From Bordetella trematum (GTDB lineage: Bacteria > Pseudomonadota > Gammaproteobacteria > Burkholderiales > Burkholderiaceae_B): DNA of 64,000 nt. Shown piece after piece: positions 25,882-35,011 of the stretch. The notes under the pieces are model-generated. The model was not told the origin of the DNA, did no database searches, and worked only from the letters and a program-made list of their open reading frames with translations. Position 1 is the stretch's first letter. Every line of letters begins with the position of its first letter. The DNA is taken from positions 57,053-121,052 of the forward strand of contig NZ_FKBR01000050.1 in the NCBI RefSeq assembly GCF_900078335.1, in the 5' to 3' direction. The position numbers and the translations under genes were made by a program.

Positions 25882-26817
25882 ATGCAACTCGTGATCCCGG
25901 GCGCTCTGCCCGCTACCGCCGTGGCCGGCGAACTGGCCCGCCACCTCCCTGAACATGCGCCCACGCTCAGCCTATGGCTGGCGCAGGGCCAGACGCGCGT
26001 GCAAGGTTTCGATGTCCGCGCCCAGGGCTGCACGGCCTATGAAGGCTGGCAGGTCCGGGCGGCCGGTTTTACACCGACGGCATCCCAGAAGCTGGGCGCG
26101 GGCCTGGGCCCGCTGCTGGGCGGCACGCAGGACGAATCTCCGGTCTGGGTGGCGGATCTGGTGCATCTGGCGCTGGGCATGGACAGCGCCAACCTGCTCG
26201 ACCCCGACCTGCTGCAATTGCAGCCCGACGAAGGCGCCGCGCTGCTGCAAGCCGCTCGCGACCTGCTGGCCGACGGCGGCTTCGAGGCGCACGCGCTCGG
26301 CCCCGGACGATGGCGCCTGAGTCTGCCGCCCGGGCTGCAACCCGACGCCGCCAGCCCGGCCGCCGTGATCGGCGAGCGGCTGCAACACTGGTGGACGCTG
26401 GACCCGGCCAGCCGGCCCTGGCGCCGCCTGCTCAACGATATCCAGATGGCCTGGTATGCGCACCCGGTCAACGAGGCGCGCAGCGAACGCGGCCTGCCCG
26501 CGGTCAACGGCCTGTGGCTCTATGGCGGCGCCCGTCCCTGGGCGCTGCGGGCGCTGCCGCCGGTCCTGGCCCCCGAACTCGACACCCTGGCGCGCGCCGG
26601 CGACTGGGCGGCCTGGCTGGCCGCTCTGGCCCGGCTGGATCGCGACCACCTGCGCCCGCTGGCGCGCCCCGACGGCCAGCCCCTGCAGGCCCTGCAGCTG
26701 GTGCTGCTGGGCCGCGAGCGCCAGGCCGAGGTCACCCTCAACCCCCGCACCGGCTTGCGCAAATGGCTGCCGGCGCCCAAAACGGATTGGAAACGCTGGT
26801 GGTCATCCCCCGTCTGA
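25882..26817 (+). CDS. RpfE-like conserved protein beside recJ
   Basis: A 311-residue cytoplasmic protein. It is rich in Leu, Ala and Trp and contains LPPGLQPDAAS, the block QMAWYAHPVNEAR, then GLWLYGGARPWALR. Proteins of this kind are annotated as regulatory protein RpfE or phosphoglycerate mutase-like, and they sit beside recJ in several proteobacteria including Xanthomonas. No catalytic set of a mutase is evident. ATG 25882 was chosen over the frame start at 25837, whose extra residues lack similarity. Its 3' end overlaps the recJ start by about 19 bases. Confidence 0.7.
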   Translation: MQLVIPGALPATAVAGELARHLPEHAPTLSLWLAQGQTRVQGFDVRAQGCTAYEGWQVRAAGFTPTASQKLGAGLGPLLGGTQDESPVWVADLVHLALGMDSANLLDPDLLQLQPDEGAALLQAARDLLADGGFEAHALGPGRWRLSLPPGLQPDAASPAAVIGERLQHWWTLDPASRPWRRLLNDIQMAWYAHPVNEARSERGLPAVNGLWLYGGARPWALRALPPVLAPELDTLARAGDWAAWLAALARLDRDHLRPLARPDGQPLQALQLVLLGRERQAEVTLNPRTGLRKWLPAPKTDWKRWWSSPV

Positions 26818-28505
26818 CTGTTCGCCATGCCGATCTCGCGGCCTGCCAAAACCTGCAGGCCGCCGGCATACACCCCCTGCTGTCGCGCCTGTGGGCGGCG
26901 CGCGGCGTGGTCGATCCCGCCCAGACCCGTCTGGCCTGGCCGTCCATGCTGCCGCCCGGGCAGCTCACCCATGCCGGCCATGCGGCCGCCGTGCTGGCGG
27001 ACGCGATCGCCCAGGGCAAGCGCCTGCTCATCGTGGCCGACTACGATTGCGACGGCGCGACTGCCTGCGCAGTCGGCCTGCGCGCGCTGGCCGCCATGGG
27101 CGCGCAAGTCGATTTCCTGGTCCCCAACCGATTCGAGACCGGCTACGGCCTGTCTCCGGCGGTGGTCGACCTGGCCCTGCGGCACCGCAACGGCAAACCC
27201 GACATCATCATCACCGTGGACAACGGCATCGCCAGCGTGGACGGCGTGGCCGCCGCCAATGCGGCCGGCATCGGTGTGGTCATTACCGACCACCACCTGC
27301 CGGGCGACTCGCTGCCCGACGCCCTGGCCATCGTCAACCCGAACCAGCCGGGCTGCGGTTTTCCGTCCAAGAACCTGGCCGGCGTGGGGGTCATCTTCTA
27401 TCTGATGCTGGCGCTGCGGGCCGAACTGCGCCGCCGCGGCGTGTTTGCCGCCGATGGCGGGCCGCGCCTGGACGCGCTGGCCGACCTGGTCGCCCTGGGT
27501 ACCGTGGCCGACGTGGTCAAGCTCGATGCCAACAACCGCCTGCTGGTCACGCAAGGCCTGCAGCGCATGCGCGCCGGGCGCATGCAGCCCGGCCTGCGCG
27601 CGCTGTTTGCGGTCGCCGGGCGCGAGCCGCGCAGCGCCAATGGTTTTGACCTGGGTTTTGCCCTCGGCCCCCGCATCAACGCCGCCGGCCGCCTGGCAGA
27701 CATGAGCCTGGGCATCGCCTGCCTGACCACCGATGACGAAGACCAGGCCCTGGCCATGGCGCGCGAACTCGACCAGATCAACCGCGAGCGACGCGGCATC
27801 GAGGCCGAAATGCGCGAGCAAGCCATGGCGGCCATGGAAGCGCCCGATGCCGTGGCCGGCGCCACCGTCTGCGTCTTCGATCCCAGCTGGCACCAGGGCG
27901 TGGTCGGGCTGGTGGCCTCGCGCCTGAAAGAAAAATTCTGGCGCCCCACCCTGGCTTTCGCGCCGGCCGGCGACGATGAAATACGTGGTTCGGGCCGTTC
28001 CATTCCCGATGTGCACCTGCGCGACGTGCTGGACCTGGTTTCCAAGCGCCACCCCGGCCTGATCCGCAAGTTCGGCGGCCACGCCATGGCCGCCGGGCTC
28101 ACCCTGGGCGTAGATGGTTTCGACGCTTTTGCCCCCGCCTTCGATGCCGCCGTGCGCGAACTGACCGGGCGCGACCGCTTCGAACCCCTGCTGGAAACCG
28201 ACGGCTCCCTGGAGTCGGGCTATGCCAACGCCGAAGTGGCCGGGCTGCTGCAGCAACAGGTGTGGGGCGCCGGATTCGCCGCCCCGTTGTTCCTCGATGA
28301 GTTCACAGTGCGCAACCAGCGCCTGGTCGGGGAAAAACACCTCAAACTGGCGCTGGAGCGCGGCGGCCAACGCTTTGACGCAATCTGGTTCGGCCACGAC
28401 GAGTCCCTGCCGGAACGGATCCAGGCGGCCTACCGGCTGGAGCAGAATGTCTGGAACGGCATGGTTACCGCCCAGTTGGTCATCGAATACGCCGGTCCGG
28501 TTTGA
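26799..28505 (+). CDS. recJ: Single-stranded-DNA-specific exonuclease RecJ
   Basis: A 568-residue DHH-family 5'-3' exonuclease acting in RecF recombination and mismatch repair. Motif I is VADYDCDGATA, the DHH motif is ITDHHLPGD, and the DHHA1 motif is GSGRSIPDVHLRD with KFGGHAMAAG. An OB-like C-terminal domain follows. The GTG at 26799 gives VVIPRLTVRHADL, close to known N-termini; TTG 26787 is an alternative. Either start lies inside the end of the upstream gene, so the pair is translationally coupled. Confidence 0.95.
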   Translation: MVIPRLTVRHADLAACQNLQAAGIHPLLSRLWAARGVVDPAQTRLAWPSMLPPGQLTHAGHAAAVLADAIAQGKRLLIVADYDCDGATACAVGLRALAAMGAQVDFLVPNRFETGYGLSPAVVDLALRHRNGKPDIIITVDNGIASVDGVAAANAAGIGVVITDHHLPGDSLPDALAIVNPNQPGCGFPSKNLAGVGVIFYLMLALRAELRRRGVFAADGGPRLDALADLVALGTVADVVKLDANNRLLVTQGLQRMRAGRMQPGLRALFAVAGREPRSANGFDLGFALGPRINAAGRLADMSLGIACLTTDDEDQALAMARELDQINRERRGIEAEMREQAMAAMEAPDAVAGATVCVFDPSWHQGVVGLVASRLKEKFWRPTLAFAPAGDDEIRGSGRSIPDVHLRDVLDLVSKRHPGLIRKFGGHAMAAGLTLGVDGFDAFAPAFDAAVRELTGRDRFEPLLETDGSLESGYANAEVAGLLQQQVWGAGFAAPLFLDEFTVRNQRLVGEKHLKLALERGGQRFDAIWFGHDESLPERIQAAYRLEQNVWNGMVTAQLVIEYAGPV

Positions 28506-28599
28506 ACACCGGGCCCCGGGGAGAGAAAAAGCGACCGACCGACTCCCCGGCAAGCGCGCTAAAATAGTCGGTTTCGCATAAAAGTCACCAGGATCAACC

Positions 28600-29704
28600 A
28601 TGGAAGCCGAACGTCAGAACCAGATCGCCGCCCGTCTCGAAGACTACGCGGAGCGCGAACAGGCTCTACGGAGGTATCTTTGACTACGATGCCAAAGCTG
28701 AACGCCTGCACGTCGTAAACGCCGAACTCGAAGATCCCGCCGTCTGGAACGACCCCAAGCACGCTCAGGATCTGGGCCGTGAGAAGAAGTCGCTCGAAGA
28801 TGTCGTCCATACGTTGACCACCCTCGCCCAGAGCCTGGCCGATGCCCAGGAACTGTTCGAGCTGGCCAGCGCCGACGATGACGACGCCACGCTTGAGGCC
28901 GTCGAGAGCGACGCCGATGACTTCCAGGAAATCCTGGAGGGCATGGAGTTCCGCCGCATGTTCTCCAATCCGGCCGACCCGCTGAACTGCTTCATCGATA
29001 TTCAGGCCGGCGCCGGTGGCACCGAAGCCCAGGACTGGGCCTCGATGCTGCTGCGCCAGTACCTCAAGTATGCCGAACGCAAGGGTTTCAAGGCAGAGGT
29101 CCTGGAAGAATCCGAAGGCGATATCGCCGGCATCAAATCCGCGACCATCAAGTTCGAGGGCGAGTACGCCTTCGGCTATATGCGTACGGAAACCGGCGTG
29201 CATCGCCTGGTGCGCAAAAGCCCCTTCGACTCGTCCGGCGGGCGTCATACGTCCTTTGCCAGCGTCTTCGTCTACCCCGAGGTGGATGAATCGTTCGAAG
29301 TCGAGGTCAACCCGGCCGATCTGCGCATCGACACCTACCGTGCCAGCGGCGCGGGCGGTCAGCACATCAACAAAACCGACTCGGCCGTGCGTATCACGCA
29401 CGAACCCTCCGGCATCGTCGTGCAGTGCCAGAACGACCGTTCGCAGCACCGCAACCGCGCCGAAGCCATGCAGATGCTGAAGTCCAAGCTGTACGAACTG
29501 GAAATGCGCAAGCGCATGTCCGAGCAGCAGAAACTGGAAGACGCCAAGACCGACGTGGGCTGGGGCCACCAGATCCGCTCTTATGTGCTCGACCAGAGCC
29601 GCATCAAGGATCTGCGCACCAACGTCGAAATCTCCAACACCCAGAAAGTGCTCGACGGCGACCTGGATCCCTTCATCCAGGCCAGCCTCAAGCAGGGCAT
29701 CTGA
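28600..29704 (+). CDS. prfB: Peptide chain release factor 2, with programmed +1 frameshift
   Basis: The mature protein has 367 residues. The first 27 codons (ATG 28600 to CTT 28678-28680) end at an in-frame TGA at 28681-28683. Translation resumes one base forward at 28682 and runs to 29704. The site TATCTTTGAC preceded by GGAGGT is the classical RF2 autoregulatory frameshift: low RF2 lets ribosomes slip at CTT. Downstream are the [13 protein letters not shown] recognition loop (the RF2 counterpart of the anticodon-like motif region) and the GGQ motif in [15 protein letters not shown]. It recognises UGA and UAA. Confidence 0.96.
28669..28684 (+). promoter_or_regulatory. RF2 programmed +1 frameshift site
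   Basis: An internal Shine-Dalgarno-like GGAGGT (28670-28675) lies just before the slip codon CTT and the TGA stop followed by C. The weak UGAC stop context favours slippage when RF2 is scarce. Confidence 0.93.
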
Positions 29705-29763
29705 TCGACCGCGGGGCCCGTGCGCCCCGCGCCGCTTTCATTTTCCTGAGGGACTTTGTCGCC

Positions 29764-30513
29764 ATGACCGATACGTTTGCCATCCTGACCGGCGCTTCAC
29801 GCGGGCTGGGCGCCGCCCTGGCCCGCGGCCTGCTGCAACCCGGCACCCGCCTGGTGACCCTGGCGCGCCGCAACGATCCGGAGCTGGCTGCCCTGGCACG
29901 AGAACGCGGGGCCGCGCTGGCCGAGATCCAGGTCGACCTGTCGGACCCGGCGGCAGCCACCCGCGCCATCCAGGCGCTGGACATCCCGCGCGATGCCGGG
30001 CGTTACCTGCTGATCAACAATGCCGGCACGGTGCACCCGGTGGCCAACACCCGCGCGCTGGATGACGCCGCCGCGATCGGCCAGGCCTTCACCCTCAACG
30101 TCACGGCCGTGATGCTGCTGACGGCACGCTTTCTGCAGGCCGTCGACGGCCTGCAGGCCGAACGCCGCATCCTCAACATCTCGTCGGGCGCGGGCCGCAA
30201 TCCCAACGCCGGCTGGGGAGTGTACTGCGCCACCAAGGCGGCGCTGGACATGTACAGCCGCGTCCTGAAAGCCGAACATGCCGACAGCGGCGTGCGCATC
30301 GTGTCCCTGGCCCCTGGCATCGTCGACACCGACATGCAGGCCAATATCCGCGCCAGCGATCCCGCTGCCTTTCCCGCCCTGGCCCGGTTCCAGGGGTTCC
30401 ATTCCACTGGCAAGCTGGCGTCGGCGACGGATGTCGCCGCGCGCATGCTCGCCTACCTGGATCGCGACGACTTCGGCCAGACCGAACTCGACGACATCCG
30501 CAATTACCAATGA
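29764..30513 (+). CDS. SDR-family NAD(P)-dependent oxidoreductase
   Basis: A 249-residue classical short-chain dehydrogenase with TGASRGLG cofactor motif, NNAG (LINNAGTVHP), a Ser in LNISSGAG and the complete YCATK catalytic motif. Sequence character is like the sepiapterin/benzil reductase subgroup, but substrate is open. It lies between prfB and lysS, 59 bases after prfB and 6 before lysS, an unusual insertion into a pair often adjacent in proteobacteria, and is probably co-transcribed with lysS. Confidence 0.9.
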   Translation: MTDTFAILTGASRGLGAALARGLLQPGTRLVTLARRNDPELAALARERGAALAEIQVDLSDPAAATRAIQALDIPRDAGRYLLINNAGTVHPVANTRALDDAAAIGQAFTLNVTAVMLLTARFLQAVDGLQAERRILNISSGAGRNPNAGWGVYCATKAALDMYSRVLKAEHADSGVRIVSLAPGIVDTDMQANIRASDPAAFPALARFQGFHSTGKLASATDVAARMLAYLDRDDFGQTELDDIRNYQ

Positions 30514-30519
30514 CCCATC

Positions 30520-32034
30520 ATGACTGATCACTCGCCCACCGCCCAGGATGAAAACCGCTTGATCGCCGAGCGGCGCGCCAAGCTGTCCAAACTGCGCGAA
30601 GCCGGCGTCGCCTATCCGAACGACTTCGTTCCGGATGCGCAGGCCGCGCAACTGCACGCCAAGTACGACGACCAGGAGCCCCAGGCCCTGGTGGATGCCG
30701 CCGTGCATGTCAAAGTGGCTGGGCGGATGATGCTCAAACGCGTCATGGGCAAGGCAAGCTTTGCCACGCTGCAGGACAGCAGCGGCCGCATCCAGCTCTA
30801 CCTGGAGCGCGGCACCCTCGGCGAAGACGTCTACGCCGCCTTCAAGCAGTGGGATATCGGCGACATCATTGCCATCGAAGGCACGATGTTCAAGACCAAC
30901 AAGGGTGAGCTCTCGGTGCATGCCACCCAGGCCCGCCTGCTGTCGAAGTCGCTGCGCCCCCTGCCCGACAAATTCCACGGCCTGGCCGACCAGGAACTGC
31001 GCTACCGTCAGCGCTACGTCGATCTCATCATGACCGACGCCACGCGCCGCACCTTCGAGGCGCGCAGCAAGGCCATCGGCGGCATCCGCCAGGCGATGCT
31101 GTCGGCCGGTTTCGTCGAGGTCGAAACCCCGATGCTGCACCCGATCCCGGGCGGCGCGGCGGCCAAGCCCTTTGTCACCCACCACAATGCGCTGGACATG
31201 CAGATGTACATGCGCATCGCCCCCGAGCTCTATCTCAAGCGCCTGATCGTCGGCGGCTTCGAGCGCGTCTTCGAAATCAACCGCAACTTCCGCAACGAAG
31301 GGGTGAGCCCGCGCCACAACCCCGAGTTCACCATGATGGAGTTCTACGCGGCCTATGCGGACTACCGCTGGCTGATGGACTACACCGAAACCCTGATCCG
31401 CCAGGCCGCCATCGCCGCCACCGGCAGCGCCGTGCTCAGCTATCAGGGCCGCGAGCTCGATCTCTCCCAGCCCTTTGACCGCCTCACGATCTGCGAGGCC
31501 ATCATCAAGTACGCCCCGCAGTACACCCAGGCGCAACTCGACGATGCCGATTTCGTGCGCGCCGAACTGAAAAAGCTGGGTGCCGACGTCAACGGTCCGG
31601 TGCTCTCGCGCGCCGGCCTGGGCGCGTTGCAACTGGCGCTGTTCGAAGAAACCGCCGAATCGCAGCTCTGGAACCCAACCTACATCATCGACTACCCGGT
31701 CGAAGTCTCGCCGCTGGCACGCGCCTCGGACAGTCGTGAAGGGATCACCGAGCGCTTCGAGCTGTTCATTACCGGCCGCGAGATCGCCAACGGCTTTTCC
31801 GAACTCAACGATCCCGAAGACCAGGCCGAGCGCTTCCGTTCCCAGGTCGAAGCCAAGGATGCCGGCGATGAGGAAGCCATGTACTACGACGCCGACTATA
31901 TCCGCGCGCTCGAGTACGGCATGCCCCCGACCGGCGGCTGCGGCATCGGCATCGATCGCCTGGTGATGCTCCTGACCGACAGCCCCAGCATCCGCGACGT
32001 GATCCTCTTCCCGCACATGCGGCGCGAAGACTGA
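30520..32034 (+). CDS. lysS: Lysyl-tRNA synthetase, class II
   Basis: A 504-residue class IIb synthetase. The N-terminal OB-fold anticodon-binding domain (about residues 65-170) carries [21 protein letters not shown]. The catalytic domain shows motif 1 in [13 protein letters not shown], motif 2 [15 protein letters not shown], and motif 3 [13 protein letters not shown]. It charges tRNA-Lys. Length is normal for the family. Only six bases separate it from the SDR gene. Confidence 0.97.
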   Translation: MTDHSPTAQDENRLIAERRAKLSKLREAGVAYPNDFVPDAQAAQLHAKYDDQEPQALVDAAVHVKVAGRMMLKRVMGKASFATLQDSSGRIQLYLERGTLGEDVYAAFKQWDIGDIIAIEGTMFKTNKGELSVHATQARLLSKSLRPLPDKFHGLADQELRYRQRYVDLIMTDATRRTFEARSKAIGGIRQAMLSAGFVEVETPMLHPIPGGAAAKPFVTHHNALDMQMYMRIAPELYLKRLIVGGFERVFEINRNFRNEGVSPRHNPEFTMMEFYAAYADYRWLMDYTETLIRQAAIAATGSAVLSYQGRELDLSQPFDRLTICEAIIKYAPQYTQAQLDDADFVRAELKKLGADVNGPVLSRAGLGALQLALFEETAESQLWNPTYIIDYPVEVSPLARASDSREGITERFELFITGREIANGFSELNDPEDQAERFRSQVEAKDAGDEEAMYYDADYIRALEYGMPPTGGCGIGIDRLVMLLTDSPSIRDVILFPHMRRED

Positions 32035-32052
32035 ACGGCCCGCCCCTGAACC

Positions 32053-32340
32053 ATGCTGATCAAGATTCTCTTGCTTGCAGTGCTGGTGTCAGGGGTGCTG
32101 TACTGGATCCTGCCGCGTCGTGCCGCCCCCCGTGGGCCGGTACGGCGCGGTTTTTTCGTATGGTGCTGGGCCAGCGGCCTGAATCTGGGAGCCGCGCTGC
32201 TCTGCTGGCTGGTCTGGATGCTGCGCGCCACCCTCACCCGGGCTGACGGCAGGCTGGATTTTCTGCTGCCCCTGGCCGGCATCCTGCTGCTGCTGGCTTT
32301 CACCTTTGGCCTGCAGGCCTGGCGCAGGCGCCCGCGCTGA
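32053..32340 (+). CDS. Small membrane protein of unknown function
   Basis: A 95-residue protein with about three hydrophobic segments: residues 3-20, 34-55 and 68-86, with Arg-rich loops (PRRAAPRGPVRRG) and an Arg-rich C-terminus (AWRRRPR). I do not recognise a family. Codon use matches the neighbours and it starts 18 bases after lysS, so it is likely real and co-transcribed. Confidence 0.6.
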   Translation: MLIKILLLAVLVSGVLYWILPRRAAPRGPVRRGFFVWCWASGLNLGAALLCWLVWMLRATLTRADGRLDFLLPLAGILLLLAFTFGLQAWRRRPR

Positions 32341-32362
32341 AGCACGGCGCGCCCGCAAGCCC

Positions 32363-33250
32363 TCAAGCCAGCATGGCCTGACGCTTGCACACCGCCTCGG
32401 CCCAGCGCTGCGCCACCGAGGGCGACGTCGCACAGGTCGCCGACGCCGTCACCACCCGCACGGCGCGCTCCAGCAGCTGAATGTCAGCCTCGTGCTGACG
32501 CGCCACGTGCGGATCCTCGAAAAAAATCACCCGCTGGCATTCGTGCTCCAGCACCAGCTCGGCAATCTGCGCGTCACCGCCCAGCGGCCCGCTCAGGTAA
32601 GGCACGACCCAGGGCCGCTCGCGCGGCCACCCGCGCGACCAGGCCAACTCATTGAGTCGCCCGCCAGTGGTGCCGGTCGCCACCCGCCTGGCGTACTGCG
32701 ACAGTAAATCGAAATAACGGTCGGCAAAGGACACCATCTCTTCTTTCAGCGCATCGTGGGCGATCAAGGCCAGCGTCTGGCCCTCGAAACGGAACATCCT
32801 CGACAGCGCCGGGTCGGGCGCAAAGCCGGCCAGCACCCGCTCGACCTCGACCCACTCGATGGCCCCGGCCAGCGTCGAAATGAAAGGCCGTCCATGCGTG
32901 ATGCACTGACGCTTCAGGGCCAGCGCTTCGGGAAAGATGGACGACGGATCGACCGGGTCGATCAGATAGATGGCGCCATCAAAGGGCGCCTGGCCGTCGC
33001 GCCCCTCGGTCACGCGGGCCACCAGTTTCATCAGGCCCCCTTCGCGGCCATAGGGATAGCGGATCAGGCCGTTGTAGCCCTGCAGCATCCCTTCGCGCAC
33101 GATGGCGTCGTGGGTACGCCCGACAGTGTGCAGCTGCATACCCATCTCGCGGATCGCCGCGCCGCTGGCACGCAGCCAGGTGAACAGGGCCGCATCCGGG
33201 GTCTCGTGATGCAGCCGGTTGGCCGCCAGGCCAAAACGCAATCCAGGCAT
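32363..33250 (-). CDS. Tandem methylglyoxal synthase-like protein
   Basis: A protein of about 295 residues with two methylglyoxal synthase-type halves. Numbering from the ATG at 33256, the C-terminal half keeps the active-site set: ALIAHDALK (His167, Asp168, Lys171), ATGTTGG, SGPLGGD (Asp228), DPH and RQHEAD (His255, Asp258). The N-terminal half has the same order of strands but altered motifs: AANRL for AHDxxK, VGRTH for TGTTG, YPYGREGG for GPxGGD, then LIDPVDPS without His. Methylglyoxal synthase turns dihydroxyacetone phosphate into methylglyoxal. E. coli MgsA has a single domain of about 150 residues. Start could be ATG 33256 or 33250. Confidence 0.75.
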   Translation of the reverse strand: MPGLRFGLAANRLHHETPDAALFTWLRASGAAIREMGMQLHTVGRTHDAIVREGMLQGYNGLIRYPYGREGGLMKLVARVTEGRDGQAPFDGAIYLIDPVDPSSIFPEALALKRQCITHGRPFISTLAGAIEWVEVERVLAGFAPDPALSRMFRFEGQTLALIAHDALKEEMVSFADRYFDLLSQYARRVATGTTGGRLNELAWSRGWPRERPWVVPYLSGPLGGDAQIAELVLEHECQRVIFFEDPHVARQHEADIQLLERAVRVVTASATCATSPSVAQRWAEAVCKRQAMLA

Positions 33251-33329
33251 AGTCATAGATCAAAAGAGTTTTCCTGCTAGGCAGGCCAATGATACCCGGC
33301 GTGTCTTACCCTGGCATGGCGCGCGAGCA

Positions 33330-33370
33330 TTGCTCAAGCCAGGAATTCAAGTAATAATCATTTCTATTCA
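33330..33370 (+). promoter_or_regulatory. Fur-like box over a promoter for the fecIR-type cassette
   Basis: TTGCTC (33330-33335) and TAATAA (33352-33357), 16 bases apart, form a plausible promoter. The -10 is overlapped by AAGTAATAATCATTTCTAT, which shares the ATAATCATT core of the Fur consensus. Iron repression of the cassette is inferred. Confidence 0.5.
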
Positions 33371-33434
33371 ATTTCCTGCAGCAAGCCCGGGCATCGCCCA
33401 TGCCGGACGACAACGCCCCGCTGCCCCTGCCTCC

Positions 33435-33944
33435 TTGAACGCTTCGGATTACCCTAGCCCACCCGGCCTGGCCACGCTCTATGGCGAACACCACAGTTGG
33501 CTGCAAGGCTGGCTGCGGCGCCGCCTGGGCAACGCAGCCGACGCGGCCGATCTGGCCCAGGACGCCTTTGTCCGCCTGTTGCTCAAGCCGCGCCCCTTCG
33601 GCAGCCGTCCCCAGGCGCGCACCTACCTGCGTGCCATGGCCGGCGGACTTTGCATCGACCTGTGGCGTCGCAGGCAGATCGAACAGGCCTGGCTGGAGAC
33701 GCTGGCTGCCCAGCCCCCGGTCCACGCCCCTTCGGCCGAACACCAGAGCATGGTGCTGCAGGCCCTGCACGACATCGACCGCCGGCTGGGCGCGCTACCC
33801 GTCAAGGCGGCCCATGCCTTTGTGATGGCGGTGGGCTGCGACATGAGCGACAAAGAGGTCGCCGCCGAGCTGTCTGTTTCCACCCGCATGGTGCGCAAGT
33901 ACGTCGCCCAGGCCATGCTGCACTGCCTCACTCACCTCGAATGA
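33435..33944 (+). CDS. FecI-type ECF sigma factor
   Basis: A 169-residue iron-starvation sigma-70 family factor. Region 2 opens with LYGEHHSWLQGWLRRRLG and continues through DLAQDAFVRLLL; region 4 contains DKEVAAELSVSTRMVRKYVAQAM. It would recruit polymerase to the adjacent receptor gene when the receptor signals through the FecR protein. No ATG lies near the expected N-terminus; TTG 33435 (NASDYPSPPGL) is the best start. Its TGA overlaps the FecR ATG (ATGA at 33941-33944). Confidence 0.9.
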   Translation: MNASDYPSPPGLATLYGEHHSWLQGWLRRRLGNAADAADLAQDAFVRLLLKPRPFGSRPQARTYLRAMAGGLCIDLWRRRQIEQAWLETLAAQPPVHAPSAEHQSMVLQALHDIDRRLGALPVKAAHAFVMAVGCDMSDKEVAAELSVSTRMVRKYVAQAMLHCLTHLE

Positions 33945-34912
33945 GCGCCTTGCCCACGCCCGGCGCCGTCGCGCTGCAAGAGGCTGCCTCCTGGTTCGCG
34001 CTGCTGCGCTCGGGTCAGGCCACGCCGCAGGATCAGGCAGCCTGGCAAGCCTGGCTGGACGCGGCGCCCGCCCACCGCGGCGCATGGGCCCAGATCGGGC
34101 AAGTCACCGGCATGTTCCAACCCCTGCGTGAGGCGGGTGACCCGCGCGCGGCAATCGGCGCCTATCGCCGGGCCACAGCGCACAGCGCGCGCCGACGCAT
34201 GCTACTGGGTCTGGGTGCGCTCGCCCTCACCGGCCTGGGAGCCGCTGCCTGGCGCCAGCATGGCGCGCCCCATTGGCTGCAGGCCTGGCAGGCCGATTAC
34301 CGCAGCCCGACCGGCCAGGTGCGCGAGCTGCGTCTGGCCGATGGCAGCCAGGTATGGATGGGCACCGCCAGCGCCCTGGATGTCAGTTTCAACGACGTCC
34401 AACGGCGCCTGCGGCTGCTGCAAGGCGAAATCCTGATCGCCACTGCCGGCGACCCTGCCCGCCCCTTTGTGGTCGACACACCGCACGGCCAGATGCAGGC
34501 TCTGGGCACGCGTTTTGCCGTCCGTTTGCGGCAGGACGATACCAACCTGGCGGTCTACGAGGGCGCGGTCCTGGCTCGCACGCCAACTGGCGCCAACCGG
34601 GAAGTCCCGGCAGGATGGGCAGCGCGTGTCGGTCTGCAAGGCATCGGCCCCCTGGCCCCGCTCGCGCCTCATGACGAACAAACCGTACGCGGCCTGCTCA
34701 TTGCCCGCGACATGCCGCTGGAATCGCTGATCCGGGAGCTCGGCCGCTACCGTCGGGGAGTGATCCGCGTGGCGCCAGAGGTCGCCCGCCTGCCGGTCTT
34801 CGGCAGCTTTGCGCTGACCGACCCGCAAGGCACGCTGGAACGCCTGCAAGCCGTGCTGCCGATCCGGCTGCGACATCGCCTGCCCGGCTGGCTGGACATC
34901 GGGCCGCTGTAG
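33941..34912 (+). CDS. FecR-family anti-sigma/sigma regulator
   Basis: A 323-residue inner-membrane regulator. The cytoplasmic N-terminus has the DUF4880-like block ALQEAASWFALLRSGQ; one membrane helix lies near residues 87-105 (MLLGLGALALTGLGAAAW); the periplasmic FecR domain has RELRLADGSQVWMGTASAL and a C-terminal region that would contact the receptor's signalling domain. Its start codon overlaps the stop of the sigma gene, so the two are coupled. Its partner receptor follows at once. Confidence 0.92.
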   Translation: MSALPTPGAVALQEAASWFALLRSGQATPQDQAAWQAWLDAAPAHRGAWAQIGQVTGMFQPLREAGDPRAAIGAYRRATAHSARRRMLLGLGALALTGLGAAAWRQHGAPHWLQAWQADYRSPTGQVRELRLADGSQVWMGTASALDVSFNDVQRRLRLLQGEILIATAGDPARPFVVDTPHGQMQALGTRFAVRLRQDDTNLAVYEGAVLARTPTGANREVPAGWAARVGLQGIGPLAPLAPHDEQTVRGLLIARDMPLESLIRELGRYRRGVIRVAPEVARLPVFGSFALTDPQGTLERLQAVLPIRLRHRLPGWLDIGPL

Positions 34913-35011
34913 ATCCGCGACAAACGGTTCCGCTTTTTCGGCTGTCGTTCGATGAAGAGGACAAGAGATCCCATCACGGTCTTTTTCCCTTATCGCAACC
35001 AGGAACCCGAT

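Noticed and set aside
28600-28683. prfB as a pseudogene because of the in-frame TGA
   Set aside because: The sequence around the stop is the standard RF2 programmed frameshift site.
29797-32016. A 739-codon minus-strand frame opposite the SDR gene and lysS
   Set aside because: Composition is shadow-like and no start context or motif supports it.
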